A DNA stretch of 64,000 bases from Pediococcus claussenii ATCC BAA-344 (GCF_000237995.1 NC_016605.1:496001-560000), one strand, 5' to 3'. Positions 48,838 to 59,550 are shown, numbered from the stretch's first letter. Program-made: numbers and translations. The notes: generated from the sequence alone by a model not told the origin.

Positions 48838-51687
48838 TTGGCAAACGATAAAATAGTTATTCATGGGGCAAGATCTCATAATTTAAAAGATATTGATGTA
48901 ACAATTCCAAGGAATAAGATGGTTGTCGTAACTGGATTATCTGGGTCGGGTAAGAGCTCACTAGCTTTTGATACACTGTATGCTGAAGGACAACGACGAT
49001 ATGTAGAAAGTTTATCAGCATATGCACGTCAGTTTTTAGGACAAATGGATAAACCAGATGTGGATTCAATCGATGGACTTAGTCCTGCCATTTCAATTGA
49101 TCAAAAAACAACTTCCAAGAATCCTCGTTCAACAGTGGGGACGGTTACGGAAATTAATGATTATCTTCGTCTCTTATGGGCGAGAGTTGGACATCCAATT
49201 TGTCCTAACGACGGCACGGAGATTACGAGTCAAACTGTTGAACAAATGGTTGATCGTGTATTAGCACTGGAAGAACGTACTCGCATCCAAATTATGTCAC
49301 CAATTATTCGTGGAAAAAAGGGACAACACAAAAAAGTTTTTGAAAAGGTTAAGCGGGAAGGCTTTGTTAGAGTACAAGTTGACGGGGAAACATATGATGT
49401 TGACGAAGTTCCTGATCTAAATAAGAATCAAGCGCATACTATCGATGTAGTAGTTGACCGTGTTGTGGTAAAGGATGGAATACGTTCCCGGCTATTTGAC
49501 TCTTTTGAAGCTGCCTTACGATTAAGCGACGGTTATGCGACGGCAGATATTTTAGATGGTGAACCGATTCTTTTTTCTGAACATTATTCTTGCCCTATTT
49601 GTGGTTTTACGGTTGGTGAGTTAGAGCCAAGATTGTTCTCATTTAATGCACCATTTGGGGCATGCCCAGATTGTGATGGGTTGGGTGTGAAGTTAGAAGT
49701 AGATACAGATTTAGTTGTACCAGACCCAAGCTTAACGTTACGCAAAGGAGCAATTGCACCTTGGAATCCTATTAGTTCACAATATTATCCATCTATGCTT
49801 GAACAAGCAGCTGAGAGTTTTGGAATTGATATGGATGTTCCCTTTGAGAATTTAAAAAAGTCAGAACAAGATATTGTTTTGTATGGTTCACAGGGTAAAA
49901 AATTTCATTTTCATTATGAAAATGATTTTGGCGGTGTGCGTGATGTCGATGCGGAGTTTGAAGGGGTTGTGAGTAACGTTAACAGGCGTTATGCTGAGAC
50001 CAATAGCGACTTTACAAGGGACCAAATGCGACTATACATGCGTGAATTGACTTGTCAAACTTGTCATGGGTATCGTTTAAATCGTCAAGCACTTTCCGTA
50101 AAAATTGCTGGAAAGCATATTGGTGAGGTTTCTGAATTACCTGTTGATGAGAGCATTTTATTTTTTAAGGGTGTTGAATTATCAGATCAAGAATCACAAA
50201 TTGCAGCTCCTGTACTGAAAGAAATCAATGATCGTTTAACGTTTTTAGGTAATGTTGGATTAGATTACTTAACGTTGAGCAGGTCAGCACGTACACTATC
50301 TGGTGGTGAGGCTCAACGAATTCGTTTAGCAACGCAGATTGGTTCGAATTTGTCTGGTGTACTTTATATTTTAGATGAACCTTCAATTGGGTTACATCAG
50401 CGTGATAATGATCGTCTAATTAGTTCCCTCAAAAAAATGCGTGATTTGGGGAATACATTAGTAATTGTTGAGCATGATGAAGATACCATGTTGGCATCTG
50501 ATTATTTAATTGATATTGGGCCTGGTGCTGGTGAAAATGGGGGTCAAGTAATGGCTGCGGGAACTCCAAAGCAGGTTATGCGGTCAACAAAATCATTAAC
50601 GGGACAGTATTTAGCTGGCAAGAAGTTTATACCGTTTAGTCCTGATAGGCGGAGTGGCAATGGTAAAAAAATAAGATTGACTGGTGCTAGTGAAAATAAC
50701 TTAAAGAACGTAAGTGTTGATTTCCCACTGGGCGAATTCATTGCAGTTACTGGAGTGTCTGGGTCAGGTAAGTCTACTTTAGTAAATATGGTATTAAAAA
50801 GGGCTTTAGCTCAAAAACTTAACAATAATTCTGAAAAACCTGGCAAGTTTAAAAAAATTACTGGTGTTGAAAATATTGAGAAAGTTATCAATATTGATCA
50901 AACTCCGATTGGTAGAACGCCTCGAAGCAATCCTGCGACATATACCAGTGTTTTTGACGATATAAGAGGTCTTTTTGCACAAACGAATGAGGCAAAATTA
51001 AGGGGATACACTAAGGGTCGCTTTAGTTTCAACGTAAAAGGTGGACGATGTGAGGCCTGTAAAGGTGATGGAATCCTTAAGATCGAGATGAACTTTTTAC
51101 CAGATGTTTACGTGCCTTGCGAAGTCTGTCATGGGCAGCGCTATAACTCTGAGACCCTCGAGGTTAAGTATAAGGGGAAGAACATTGCTGAAGTACTGAA
51201 TATGACAGTTGAAGAAGCAGCCAAGTATTTTGAAGCAATTCCGAAGATCGCCCGTAAGTTACAAACTATTATTGATGTCGGTTTAGGATACGTTCATTTG
51301 GGACAATCGGCTACAACTTTATCTGGTGGGGAAGCTCAACGAATGAAGTTAGCTGCCGAGTTGCATAAGAAAGCCAATGGACGCAATTTCTATATTCTTG
51401 ATGAACCGACTACTGGACTGCATACCGATGATATTAAACGCTTATTGGATGTACTACAACGATTGGTTGATAATGGAAATACCGTATTAGTAATTGAACA
51501 TAACCTGGACGTGATTAAAACGGCAGACCATTTAATCGATCTCGGACCTGAGGGAGGAGCTGGTGGCGGTGAAATTATTGCGACCGGGACTCCTGAAGAT
51601 ATCGCTAAGGCTTCCAACAGTTACACGGGACAGTATCTTAAACCAATTTTGGAGAGAGATTTAAACCGTATGAAAAAAATTAAATAA
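48838..51687 (+). CDS. uvrA: Excinuclease ABC subunit A
   Basis: Damage-sensing ATPase dimer of nucleotide excision repair. The 949-residue protein has two ABC modules (GLSGSGKSS near 32 and GVSGSGKST near 641, each with an LSGGEAQR signature and DEP Walker B) and two zinc modules (CPICG ... CPDCDG near 253-283 and CEACKGDG ... CEVCHGQ near 739-767). TTG start with TAGGAG upstream; cotranscribed with uvrB. Confidence 0.97.
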   Translation: MANDKIVIHGARSHNLKDIDVTIPRNKMVVVTGLSGSGKSSLAFDTLYAEGQRRYVESLSAYARQFLGQMDKPDVDSIDGLSPAISIDQKTTSKNPRSTVGTVTEINDYLRLLWARVGHPICPNDGTEITSQTVEQMVDRVLALEERTRIQIMSPIIRGKKGQHKKVFEKVKREGFVRVQVDGETYDVDEVPDLNKNQAHTIDVVVDRVVVKDGIRSRLFDSFEAALRLSDGYATADILDGEPILFSEHYSCPICGFTVGELEPRLFSFNAPFGACPDCDGLGVKLEVDTDLVVPDPSLTLRKGAIAPWNPISSQYYPSMLEQAAESFGIDMDVPFENLKKSEQDIVLYGSQGKKFHFHYENDFGGVRDVDAEFEGVVSNVNRRYAETNSDFTRDQMRLYMRELTCQTCHGYRLNRQALSVKIAGKHIGEVSELPVDESILFFKGVELSDQESQIAAPVLKEINDRLTFLGNVGLDYLTLSRSARTLSGGEAQRIRLATQIGSNLSGVLYILDEPSIGLHQRDNDRLISSLKKMRDLGNTLVIVEHDEDTMLASDYLIDIGPGAGENGGQVMAAGTPKQVMRSTKSLTGQYLAGKKFIPFSPDRRSGNGKKIRLTGASENNLKNVSVDFPLGEFIAVTGVSGSGKSTLVNMVLKRALAQKLNNNSEKPGKFKKITGVENIEKVINIDQTPIGRTPRSNPATYTSVFDDIRGLFAQTNEAKLRGYTKGRFSFNVKGGRCEACKGDGILKIEMNFLPDVYVPCEVCHGQRYNSETLEVKYKGKNIAEVLNMTVEEAAKYFEAIPKIARKLQTIIDVGLGYVHLGQSATTLSGGEAQRMKLAAELHKKANGRNFYILDEPTTGLHTDDIKRLLDVLQRLVDNGNTVLVIEHNLDVIKTADHLIDLGPEGGAGGGEIIATGTPEDIAKASNSYTGQYLKPILERDLNRMKKIK

Positions 51688-51698
51688 AATAATTATTG

Positions 51699-51748
51699 AA
51701 ATGAACGCTTATAGATTATATTAAAAATCTTGGGGGTTCATTTTATTT
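51699..51748 (+). terminator. Terminator of uvrBA
   Basis: AAATGAAC (51699-51706) pairs with GTTCATTT (51736-51743), loop closed further by G/C pairs, followed by TATTTTA. Moderately strong. Confidence 0.6.
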
Positions 51749-51782
51749 TAAATGGTTTTAAAATTTTGAAAAGAAAAAAGAA

Positions 51783-51802
51783 ACACCCGGGTGTGATATA
51801 AT
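51783..51802 (+). promoter_or_regulatory. Extended -10 promoter with a perfect palindrome before rapZ
   Basis: TATAAT at 51797-51802 is preceded by TG-A (extended -10) and by the perfect 12-bp palindrome ACACCCGGGTGT at 51783-51794; no -35 hexamer lies at the right distance. The palindrome covers the -35/-10 spacer, where a repressor could block the polymerase. Confidence 0.6.
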
Positions 51803-51831
51803 ATGGAAAGGATTTACGAGGGGGAAATGAA

Positions 51832-52719
51832 ATGGCAAAAAATTTACAGTTGGTAATCGTGACTGGAATGAGTGGTGCTGGAAAAACAGTAACCATGCAG
51901 AGCTTTGAAGATCTTGGATACTTTGTAGTTGATAACATGCCGCCAGCCTTACTACCGAAGTTTTTTGAATTGATAACCGAGGCTGGAAATATTGAAAAAG
52001 TGGCCCTAGTTGTAGATTTAAGGTCCCGTACGTTTTATGACCAACTCCTTTCAATGCTTACTGGCGATCGTCGTTTCGGGCAGGATGTCGATACAGAAAT
52101 CCTATTCCTTGATGCTTCTGATGAAGAATTGATTGCTCGTTATAAAGAAACAAGGCGTGCTCATCCGTTGGCAATGGACGGACGAATCGCAGACGGTGTT
52201 CGAAAAGAACGTGAATTATTAGCGCCTCTAAAAACCGATTCACAATTTATTATTGATACGACAAAGATGACACCACGCGAATTACGTGAAAAAATTTTTG
52301 CTCATTTCTCAGATAATAAAACTGCTAAGTTTCATGTAGAAATTTTATCTTTCGGTTATAAGTATGGGCTTCCAATTGATGCTGATATTGTAATGGACGT
52401 AAGATTTTTGCCAAATCCTTACTATATTCCTGAGTTAAGAAATCATACTGGAATGGATAAAGATGTTTATGATTACGTAATGAATCAGCCAGCAACTGCC
52501 AAGTTTTATGAACATTTTATTGCATTACTCAAAGAGACACTTCCTGGATACGAAAAAGAAGGGAAATCTAATTTAACGATTGCAATTGGTTGTACAGGTG
52601 GACAACATCGTTCGGTAGCAATTGCCGAAAGGCTAGGCAGTGATTTGAAGGATATATATCCTACTCATGTTCAACACAGGGATGCGTTGAAGCGAAAGGA
52701 AACGGTAAACCGCTCATGA
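51832..52719 (+). CDS. rapZ: RapZ/YvcJ family nucleotide-binding protein
   Basis: P-loop ATPase/GTPase of 295 residues. Walker [10 protein letters not shown] near 12-20; [12 protein letters not shown] and the C-terminal [18 protein letters not shown] with HxxR are diagnostic. In Escherichia coli RapZ controls glucosamine-6-phosphate synthase through small RNA decay; in Bacillus YvcJ affects competence. GAGGGGG precedes the ATG. The cluster rapZ-yvcK-whiA is a classic Firmicutes operon; its stop overlaps the yvcK ATG. Confidence 0.95.
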   Translation: MAKNLQLVIVTGMSGAGKTVTMQSFEDLGYFVVDNMPPALLPKFFELITEAGNIEKVALVVDLRSRTFYDQLLSMLTGDRRFGQDVDTEILFLDASDEELIARYKETRRAHPLAMDGRIADGVRKERELLAPLKTDSQFIIDTTKMTPRELREKIFAHFSDNKTAKFHVEILSFGYKYGLPIDADIVMDVRFLPNPYYIPELRNHTGMDKDVYDYVMNQPATAKFYEHFIALLKETLPGYEKEGKSNLTIAIGCTGGQHRSVAIAERLGSDLKDIYPTHVQHRDALKRKETVNRS

Positions 52720-53711
52720 TAATGGGGAAGAGGCCGAAAATAGTTGTAATTGGTGGAGGTACTGGGTTGCCAGTCGTCCTTAATGGATTACACAAGAAAA
52801 ATGCTGACATAACAGCCATCGTGACCGTTGCAGATGACGGGGGTTCGTCTGGAATCATTCGAGATTATGTGAACGTTGTTCCGCCAGGGGATATTCGAAA
52901 CGTAATGGTTGCATTGTCAGATTCTTCGAGTACCTTTAAAGATATTTTTCAATATCGGTTTAATAGTAATGACAGTTTTCTATCAGGTCATGCGATTGGA
53001 AATCTTATCATTGCTGCGCTATCAGAAATGAAGGGTGGCATTGGTGCTGCTATTCAAGAATTGTCAGAAATGATGGAAGTTAAGGGAAATGTTTTTCCTG
53101 CAAGCGATGAGCCACTTGTATTGCATGCCGAGTTCACAGATGGGACGCAACTTGCTGGTGAAGCGGAAATCACAGCTGCACATAAGACAATTCAGCGTAT
53201 TTGGGTTGAAACCAATCCGTGGAGTGAAGTAAAGAAACCTAAAGCCATCAAAGGTGCTGTTCAAGCAATTTTAGAGGCCGATCAAATTATTTTAGGACCA
53301 GGTAGTTTATATACTAGTATTTTACCTAATTTGATGATTGACGATATTGGTCAAGCTGTTTTGAAAACTAATGCTGAGATTGTATATATCTGTAATATTA
53401 TGACTCAAAAAGGTGAAACAATTGGATTTTCAGATGCTGATCATGTTCGCACCTTGAATAGACATTTGGGGAAAAATTTTGTTGATACTGTCCTTGTTAA
53501 TACGAAAATTGTACCAGAAGATTATATGGATTTTCATCGTTATGACGAAGTTTCTAAACAAGTCACACATGATTTTAATGGCTTGCGCAAAATGGGATGT
53601 CGAGTTATTTCCGAGGACTTTTTGTTGTTAAGAGATGGTGGGGCCTTCCATAATGGAACACAAGTAGTAGAAGAATTGATGAATATTTGTAGTAATCCAA
53701 AGCGAAAATAA
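52716..53711 (+). CDS. yvcK: Gluconeogenesis factor YvcK (GlmR)
   Basis: UDP-sugar-binding regulator that steers carbon to cell-wall precursors, needed for growth on gluconeogenic carbon in Bacillus. The 331-residue protein of the CofD-like fold has [16 protein letters not shown] near 10-25, [14 protein letters not shown] near 38-51, [12 protein letters not shown] and [13 protein letters not shown], all family motifs. The ATG overlaps the rapZ stop (ATGA); a second ATG two codons on is also possible. Confidence 0.95.
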   Translation: MIMGKRPKIVVIGGGTGLPVVLNGLHKKNADITAIVTVADDGGSSGIIRDYVNVVPPGDIRNVMVALSDSSSTFKDIFQYRFNSNDSFLSGHAIGNLIIAALSEMKGGIGAAIQELSEMMEVKGNVFPASDEPLVLHAEFTDGTQLAGEAEITAAHKTIQRIWVETNPWSEVKKPKAIKGAVQAILEADQIILGPGSLYTSILPNLMIDDIGQAVLKTNAEIVYICNIMTQKGETIGFSDADHVRTLNRHLGKNFVDTVLVNTKIVPEDYMDFHRYDEVSKQVTHDFNGLRKMGCRVISEDFLLLRDGGAFHNGTQVVEELMNICSNPKRK

Positions 53712-53727
53712 AAGGGAGGTGAGCGAT

Positions 53728-54657
53728 TTGTCATATGCTAGTGAAGTAAAAAAGGAATTAACTGGTCTAGAAGTTCATAAGGGGAATGCTAAGGCTGAGC
53801 TAATGGCGTTAATCCGCATGAATGGATCGATTGGGATTTCAAATCGAGATTTAATTTTGAATATCCAAACAGAAAATCCTGCTATTGCACGACGAATTTA
53901 TTCACTTTTAAAAGAATTCTATCAAATTGATGCTGAGTTAAGCGTGCGCCGCAAGATGAAGTTGAAAAAGAATAACGTTTACGTTGTTCGGTTGCGTAGC
54001 GGGGTTAAAGAATTATTAAAAGATCTTGATATTTTAGAAGATGATTTTCAAATTAATGAGATGGTTCCAGATGGAGTACTCACTTCTGAAGCAGAAATAC
54101 GTTCCTATTTGCGAGGCGCTTTTTTAGCTGGGGGTTCTGTTAATAATCCTGAAACAAGTCGTTATCACCTTGAAATTTATTCACTTTACGAATCACATAA
54201 TGATATGATCGCAAAATGGATAAATAAGCATGACTTGAATGCTAGAACTACTGAACGAAGAAGTGGTTATATAACTTATTTGAAGGAAGCAGAGCATATT
54301 GCCGATTTTTTACAATTAATTGGCGCAACAACGGCTATGCTCAAATTTGAAGATATGCGAATCATGCGCGATATGAGAAATTCAGTTAATCGTTTAGTTA
54401 ATTGTGAAACTGCCAACTTAAATAAAGTAGCCAACGCTTCAATGAAGCAGATCGACAATATTGAATTTATTGATGATCAGGTTGGATTAGGTGAATTACC
54501 ACCTAAATTGCGTGAAGTTGCTGAGGCTAGATTAGCGCATAAAGAGGTTAGTTTAAAAGAACTTGGCGAGTTAGTTCCAGGAGGGCCTATTTCAAAGTCT
54601 GGTATTAATCATAGATTGCGAAAAATAAATCAACTCGCGGAACAATTACGAGCATAA
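53728..54657 (+). CDS. whiA: DNA-binding protein WhiA
   Basis: Protein of 309 residues with an N-terminal LAGLIDADG homing-endonuclease-like fold (no nuclease role) and a C-terminal helix-turn-helix ([27 protein letters not shown], about 272-298). In Bacillus it affects chromosome segregation, division and metabolism. The TTG at 53728 gives the family start [12 protein letters not shown] and has GGGAGG 8 nt before it; a GTG nine bases earlier lies inside that site. Last gene of the rapZ operon. Confidence 0.94.
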   Translation: MSYASEVKKELTGLEVHKGNAKAELMALIRMNGSIGISNRDLILNIQTENPAIARRIYSLLKEFYQIDAELSVRRKMKLKKNNVYVVRLRSGVKELLKDLDILEDDFQINEMVPDGVLTSEAEIRSYLRGAFLAGGSVNNPETSRYHLEIYSLYESHNDMIAKWINKHDLNARTTERRSGYITYLKEAEHIADFLQLIGATTAMLKFEDMRIMRDMRNSVNRLVNCETANLNKVANASMKQIDNIEFIDDQVGLGELPPKLREVAEARLAHKEVSLKELGELVPGGPISKSGINHRLRKINQLAEQLRA

Positions 54658-54675
54658 CTAAAAAATATGTAGAAG

Positions 54676-54730
54676 AAAATGAGTCTTAAATGATGAGGAT
54701 TAGCTATCATTTGAGACTCATTTTAATTTT
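54676..54730 (+). terminator. Intrinsic terminator of whiA
   Basis: AAAATGAGTCTTAAATGAT pairs with ATCATTTGAGACTCATTTT (one G-U), loop near 54696-54704, then AATTTTA. Confidence 0.85.
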
Positions 54731-54781
54731 ATAATACTTAATGTTTTCTTGCGTATTGTTGAGAATCAGACTGGACATAAA

Positions 54782-54809
54782 AAAACACGGCAGAAGTCTG
54801 TCGTGTTTT
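54782..54809 (-). terminator. Intrinsic terminator of clpP
   Basis: On the minus strand AAAACACGACAGA pairs with TCTGCCGTGTTTT (one mismatch or wobble) with a short loop and further Ts, about 10 nt after the clpP stop. Confidence 0.88.
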
Positions 54810-54818
54810 AGAGAAACT

Positions 54819-55415
54819 CTATTTACTGATTTCAGAATTATTTTCCATAATACCATCAATCAAACCATAATCAACTGCATCTTGTGCAGTAAGATAATTA
54901 TCGCGCTCAGTATCACGGTTAACAGTTTCAAAAGGTTGACCAGAATTTTCAGCTAAAATATGATTCAACTCTTTACGAGTTTTCAAAATCTGTTCGGCTG
55001 CAATTTCAATTTCCGTCTGTTGACCTTGTGCACCGCCAGAAGGCTGATGGATCATTACTTCTGAATGAGGAAGTGCAAAACGTTTCCCCTTAGTACCAGA
55101 AGAAGCAAGCACACTAGCCATAGAAGCTGCCATACCCATAACGATGGTTTGTACATCTGACTTGATAAAGCGCATTGTATCATAAATTGCAAGACCAGAA
55201 GTTACAACACCACCAGGTGAGTTAATGTAAAGGTAAATATCTTTTTCAGAATCTTGTGCGTCCAAGAATAATAGTTGGGCAATGATTGAGTTTGCTAAAT
55301 CGTCATCAATCGCACCTGATAACATGATGATACGATCTTTTAGTAAGCGTGAATAAATGTCATAAGCACGTTCGCCACGTGATGATTGTTCAATAACTGT
55401 TGGGACCAAGTTCAT
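54819..55415 (-). CDS. clpP: ATP-dependent Clp protease proteolytic subunit
   Basis: Serine protease that forms the double-ring chamber fed by Clp ATPases. The 198-residue protein has the catalytic triad S98 (GMAASMAS), H123 (MIHQPSGG) and D172 (DTERDNY). AAAGGAGG precedes the ATG on the minus strand. The promoter and the CtsR operator lie 60-90 bp upstream, so it belongs to the class III heat-shock regulon. Confidence 0.98.
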   Translation of the reverse strand: MNLVPTVIEQSSRGERAYDIYSRLLKDRIIMLSGAIDDDLANSIIAQLLFLDAQDSEKDIYLYINSPGGVVTSGLAIYDTMRFIKSDVQTIVMGMAASMASVLASSGTKGKRFALPHSEVMIHQPSGGAQGQQTEIEIAAEQILKTRKELNHILAENSGQPFETVNRDTERDNYLTAQDAVDYGLIDGIMENNSEISK

Positions 55416-55474
55416 AACTTAGTTGCCTCCTTTTTTAAACGAAAAATTATCTGTTAGATAACTAACATGATGAT

Positions 55475-55504
55475 AGTGTAAAACAAAGGTCAAAAAAGGT
55501 CAAA
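55475..55504 (-). promoter_or_regulatory. clpP promoter with CtsR operator
   Basis: The plus strand reads GGTCAAAAAAGGTCAAA at 55488-55504, an exact CtsR heptad repeat (GGTCAAA-N3-GGTCAAA). On the minus strand TTGACC (55503-55498) and TACACT (55480-55475), 17 nt apart, form the promoter; the operator covers the -35 and much of the spacer, so CtsR would block polymerase binding. Confidence 0.93.
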
Positions 55505-55694
55505 TGTTTTTGCTTATTTTTTGAAACAAAGTAGAAACATAGGTAGAATTATAACTAAGCAATGTAGTTGTAATTGTAAAAATAATTAATGCTATAATGG
55601 CAGCGGATACAATTGGCAAAAGCTTGAGAAAGTAAAAAGGCATTCCAAAAATTGAAATACCCCTTAAATAAAAATGTTTAGATTTTATGTAATA

Positions 55695-55766
55695 TGCGCC
55701 ATGTGGGAGTCGAACCCACAGCTCGAGAACCGGAATCTCACGTGCTATCCATTACACTAACGGCGC
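55695..55766 (-). tRNA. tRNA-Arg, anticodon CCG
   Basis: The minus strand folds into a cloverleaf: acceptor GCGCCGT / ATGGCGC with discriminator A, D arm with TAATGGATAGC, anticodon stem TGAGA / TCTCG around loop TTCCGGT (anticodon CCG, codon CGG), T arm GTGGG-TTCGACT-CCCAC. CCA is not encoded. It stands alone between clpP and rpoN. Confidence 0.95.
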
Positions 55767-55826
55767 AAGTACAATAGAAATTTTACATTAGAGTAGTTTA
55801 AATAACAAGTGGTAATGGTGATTAAA

Positions 55827-57152
55827 ATGGCAATGAAACAAGGAATTTCACAAAAACAACAACAAAAGCAGATTCAACGACTTGCAATGACTCAAACATT
55901 GCAGCAATCAATCCAAATGTTGCAATACAATGTAGAGGAGTTACAAGAATTCTTACAGCAAAAAGAATTAGAAAATCCGCTTATCAGTGTTGAGGTGAGT
56001 GATCAAACTAATGAATTTAGAAGTTCGTCGGTATTAAATAGTGAGGCTCATGATGCGTTAATCGAGCAGGCTGCAGGTTCTTCAACACAGTCCTTATTTG
56101 ACTATTTACTCGATCAAGTTCATCTAACTATGAGAAATACACCACTGCGCCGGTTAGTCCAGTTCTTATTGGACTATGTTGATGAGAATGGTTATCTTCA
56201 AATTTCAAATGAGGACGTTATTGAAAAGACTGGTGCCTCACTTGTTTCGGTTAATGATGCCGTAACTTTATTACAGCAACTAGATCCACCTGGTGTTGGA
56301 GCTAGAGATTTAAGGGAATCATTGATGTTACAAACTGAAAATGATGAAGGATCACCAAGGATGGCCTATTTGGTTTTAGAAGAGAACTTTGATGAACTGG
56401 TTAATCGCGAATGGGATAAAATTGCAAAGAGCTACGATATGTTACTGACGGATGTCCAAGAAGTTTTTGATTATGTTAGAACATTAACACCCAAACCTGG
56501 AGCTGCATTTAGTTCACATGAATCTGCTTATGTTATACCTGATTTAATTTTGTTTGAAGATGAGGATGGTTCTTTGCGCTTGCAAACAACAAAGGCGGCA
56601 CATCCAAAAGTAGAGTTTCAAAGTGCATACTTCAGTCAATTGGAGTCGGAGAATAACCAAGAAGTTGTGGAATATATTAGCGAAAAAAAAAGCGAATATG
56701 AATGGATTGCAAAAAGTCTGAATCAACGTGAGGAAACAATTTTACGTGTGGGGAAAATAATTACCAGTGTACAACTAGATTATTTTAAAACTAAGTCGAA
56801 GGAGTTAAAGCCACTTTTATTAAGAGACGTTGCAAATAAGTTACATTTACACGAGTCTACAATTTCTCGCGCAGTTAACGGTAAGTACATAGCTACGCCG
56901 ATTGGGACTTTTGAACTCAAAAAATTCTTTAGTAATGCTGTAAGCAATGAAAATAACGAGCTCTCCTCTGATGCTGTAAAACAGAGAATCGCTCGTTTGA
57001 TAGAAGAAGAGGATAAAGCTAAACCAATTTCTGATGCAAAAATCGGGAAAATTCTTGAAGAGAATAACATCAAAATCTCAAGAAGAACAGTGGCTAAATA
57101 CCGTGAAAGTCTTGATATTCCATCGTCCTCGAAAAGGAAAAGATTTGAGTGA
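55827..57152 (+). CDS. rpoN: RNA polymerase sigma-54 factor
   Basis: Alternative sigma factor that needs an AAA+ activator. The 441-residue protein has the Gln-rich region I (QRLAMTQTLQQSIQMLQ), the core-binding domain, a helix-turn-helix (LHLHESTISRAVNGKYI) and the RpoN box SRRTVAKYRE near the C-terminus. In lactobacilli it usually serves mannose-class PTS operons through LevR/ManR; neither those nor -24/-12 promoters were seen here. The start at 55827 is likely but two nearby in-frame ATGs compete. AT-rich, no obvious partner operon. Confidence 0.95.
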   Translation: MAMKQGISQKQQQKQIQRLAMTQTLQQSIQMLQYNVEELQEFLQQKELENPLISVEVSDQTNEFRSSSVLNSEAHDALIEQAAGSSTQSLFDYLLDQVHLTMRNTPLRRLVQFLLDYVDENGYLQISNEDVIEKTGASLVSVNDAVTLLQQLDPPGVGARDLRESLMLQTENDEGSPRMAYLVLEENFDELVNREWDKIAKSYDMLLTDVQEVFDYVRTLTPKPGAAFSSHESAYVIPDLILFEDEDGSLRLQTTKAAHPKVEFQSAYFSQLESENNQEVVEYISEKKSEYEWIAKSLNQREETILRVGKIITSVQLDYFKTKSKELKPLLLRDVANKLHLHESTISRAVNGKYIATPIGTFELKKFFSNAVSNENNELSSDAVKQRIARLIEEEDKAKPISDAKIGKILEENNIKISRRTVAKYRESLDIPSSSKRKRFE

Positions 57153-57161
57153 GTGCAACGT

Positions 57162-57190
57162 TTGCAAAATAAATACGGACTTGTTATAAT
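57162..57190 (+). promoter_or_regulatory. Promoter of the cggR-gap operon
   Basis: TTGCAA (57162-57167), 17-nt spacer, consensus TATAAT (57185-57190). About 120 nt of leader precede the cggR start. Confidence 0.85.
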
Positions 57191-57260
57191 CATCTTTGTA
57201 AGTGAGGTATGCAACAAAAGTTAATGCTTGAGTTTGTATGCCATTTATTTTCAAGTTGTT

Positions 57261-57296
57261 GGGTCGTTTTATGGCACACGTGGGCAATTGGCGTCC
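57261..57296 (+). promoter_or_regulatory. Probable CggR operator
   Basis: Two half-sites with the layout GGG-N2-N6-N4: GGGTC-N6-TGGC (57261-57275) and GGGCA-N6-GTCC (57282-57296), 21 bp apart. This resembles the Bacillus subtilis operator (CGGGAC-N6-TGTC twice, about 20 bp apart). It lies about 65 bp after the expected transcription start, fitting a road-block type of repression. Confidence 0.55.
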
Positions 57297-57315
57297 CAGT
57301 CAGGAGAGCTGGATC

Positions 57316-58344
57316 ATGAGTAATCAACTAGAGCTACTTGAGTCGATTGTTCCGGAGATGGTTGACGGTTTTCTACGTCGGTATGACATTTTACGGGCGA
57401 TTGCCCCTTTGGAGCCAGTTGGACGTCGTGTTTTGGCGGATCGGGTCCATTTAAGTGAACGAGTGCTACGAACCGAAACTGATACGCTGCGATCACAAGG
57501 ATTAATTATTAGCTCACAAACTGGCATGTCATTGACCGAAGATGGTCGAAAAGTTGAAGAAGGACTAGAAGGTCTTGCTAATCAACTTTGGGGCCTAAAA
57601 AGTCGGGAAGACCAGTTGGCTTCTAAGCTGGGCATTGAACAATGTATAATTGTGCGAGGTAATAGTGACCGGCAGTGGGGTGTTACACAACAACTTGGAT
57701 TTTCTCTGAATGAGGCGCTTGCAAAATGTTGCCGGAAGGGTAATAATACTATAGTGGTTATGGGTGGTTCAACAATGGCTGCTGTAGCCGCAGGTTTAAC
57801 AACTGCTTTATCACGTGGACGTGGATTATTATTTGTCCCGGGACGTGGTGGAATGGGTGAATCAGTAAGACGACAGGCTAATTCAGTGGCTGCTACGATG
57901 GCTTCACAAACTGGTGGCCAGAGTCGTTCACTGTATATTCCAGAGCAGTTGAGTGAAGATACATATCATCCTTTGTTGAATGAGCCAAGTGTTAAAGCAG
58001 TAATGGATTTAATTGCTCGTGCGCAGGTGGCCATTCATGGTATTGGACGGGCGGATGATATGGCACGACGTCGTGAGATAGACGAAAAAACGCAAAGCTT
58101 GTTGCACGAAGCACATGCGATTGGCGAGGCTTTCGGATGTTTTTATGATAAAGATGGTAAGGTGGTTTACCGAGTGCCACGCCTTGGATTACAGCTTGAG
58201 GATGCCAAACATTTCAATCATGTAGTTGCAATTGCCAGTGGCTCAGATAAGGCTGAGGCAATTGACGCCTACATGAAGATTGCACCTAAACAAACGGTAT
58301 TAATTACTGATGAGGGTGCTGCAAACTTGATTTTAAAAAAGTAG
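57316..58344 (+). CDS. cggR: Central glycolytic genes regulator CggR
   Basis: SorC-family repressor of lower glycolysis, relieved by fructose 1,6-bisphosphate. The 342-residue protein has an N-terminal winged helix (RYDILRAIAPLEPVGRRVLADRVHLSERVLRTE, about 24-56) and a C-terminal sugar-phosphate-binding domain (VVMGGSTMAAVAAGL; VPGRGGMGESVRRQANSVAATMA). AGGAG lies about 10 nt before the ATG at 57316; upstream in-frame starts lack one and would span the operator. First gene of the operon. Confidence 0.95.
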   Translation: MSNQLELLESIVPEMVDGFLRRYDILRAIAPLEPVGRRVLADRVHLSERVLRTETDTLRSQGLIISSQTGMSLTEDGRKVEEGLEGLANQLWGLKSREDQLASKLGIEQCIIVRGNSDRQWGVTQQLGFSLNEALAKCCRKGNNTIVVMGGSTMAAVAAGLTTALSRGRGLLFVPGRGGMGESVRRQANSVAATMASQTGGQSRSLYIPEQLSEDTYHPLLNEPSVKAVMDLIARAQVAIHGIGRADDMARRREIDEKTQSLLHEAHAIGEAFGCFYDKDGKVVYRVPRLGLQLEDAKHFNHVVAIASGSDKAEAIDAYMKIAPKQTVLITDEGAANLILKK

Positions 58345-58409
58345 AGTCTTGTGATTTTACTTTTTAAAATAAATTATTTTTTAGATTCCTAAAGGAGGAA
58401 ATCTTAGTT

Positions 58410-59432
58410 ATGACTGTAAAGATTGGTATTAATGGTTTTGGACGCATCGGTCGTTTAGCTTTCCGTCGTATTTTTGAATTAGGCGCAAAGTCAAACGAAA
58501 TCGAAGTTGTTGCTATCAACGATTTGACAAGCCCAGCATTGTTGGCACACTTGCTCAAATATGATTCAACACATGGTACTTTCCCTGCTGAGGTTAGTGC
58601 AACTGACGATTCAATCGTTGTTGACGGTAAGAAATACCGTGTTTATGCTGAACCAAAGGCACAAGATATTCCTTGGGTTAAGAATGACGGTGTTGACTTT
58701 GTACTTGAATGTACAGGTTTCTACACATCAAAAGAAAAATCACAAGCTCATTTGGACGCTGGCGCAAAACGCGTATTGATCTCAGCTCCTGCTGGTAGTG
58801 ATCTTAAGACTGTTGTTTACAACGTAAACGATGATGTTTTAACTTCAGATGATCGTATCGTTTCTGCTGGTTCATGTACAACAAACTGTTTAGCACCAAT
58901 GGCTTACTTCTTGAACAAAGAATTTGGTGTTAAGATTGCTACTATGACAACTGTTCATGCTTACACAAGTACTCAAATGTTACTTGATGGACCTGTTCGT
59001 GGTGGTAACTTCCGTGCTGCTCGTGCTGCTGCTGCTAATACAATTCCTCATACAACTGGTGCTGCTAAGGCTATCGGTCTTGTAATTCCTGAATTAAATG
59101 GTAAGCTTCAAGGACATGCACAACGTGTTGCTGTTGTTGATGGTTCATTGACAGAACTTGTTTCTATCTTGGACAAGAAAGTTACAGCTGACGAAGTAAA
59201 CGAAGCTATCAAGAAGCATACTGAAGGTAACGAATCATTCGGTTGGAACGAAGACGAAATCGTATCAAGTGATATTATTGGTACAACTTATGGTTCAATC
59301 TTTGACCCAACACAAACAGAAGTTACTACAGCTGGCGACCAACAATTAGTTAAAACTGTTGCTTGGTACGACAACGAATACGGCTTTACTAGCCAAATGG
59401 TACGTACTTTATTGAAATTTGCTACTCTTTAA
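58410..59432 (+). CDS. gap: Glyceraldehyde-3-phosphate dehydrogenase
   Basis: Oxidises glyceraldehyde 3-phosphate with NAD+ and phosphate. The 340-residue protein has [15 protein letters not shown] at 6-20, catalytic C156 in SAGSCTTNC, and [24 protein letters not shown] precedes the ATG. Strongly biased codon use (highly expressed), unlike cggR 65 bp upstream. A strong hairpin terminator separates it from pgk, so gap may be made in excess. Confidence 0.98.
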   Translation: MTVKIGINGFGRIGRLAFRRIFELGAKSNEIEVVAINDLTSPALLAHLLKYDSTHGTFPAEVSATDDSIVVDGKKYRVYAEPKAQDIPWVKNDGVDFVLECTGFYTSKEKSQAHLDAGAKRVLISAPAGSDLKTVVYNVNDDVLTSDDRIVSAGSCTTNCLAPMAYFLNKEFGVKIATMTTVHAYTSTQMLLDGPVRGGNFRAARAAAANTIPHTTGAAKAIGLVIPELNGKLQGHAQRVAVVDGSLTELVSILDKKVTADEVNEAIKKHTEGNESFGWNEDEIVSSDIIGTTYGSIFDPTQTEVTTAGDQQLVKTVAWYDNEYGFTSQMVRTLLKFATL

Positions 59433-59477
59433 GATTAATTCTTAAATACTTGTAGATTTCAAACCGTCTAACGGTTT

Positions 59478-59515
59478 AAAAGACGGAGGGAGGTCGACTT
59501 CCTCCGTCTTTTTTA
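59478..59515 (+). terminator. Strong terminator between gap and pgk
   Basis: AAAAGACGGAGG (59478-59489) pairs perfectly with CCTCCGTCTTTT (59501-59512), 11-nt loop, T run. Just before it a small AAACCGT/ACGGTTT hairpin (59461-59477). Confidence 0.9.
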
Positions 59516-59550
59516 GTAAAAATGACTATATAATATAGGAGGCTATCAAC

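Noticed and set aside
54741-54956. Small plus-strand open frame (71 codons) overlapping the clpP end
   Set aside because: It lies over the clpP terminator and antisense to clpP, with no ribosome binding site or family resemblance.
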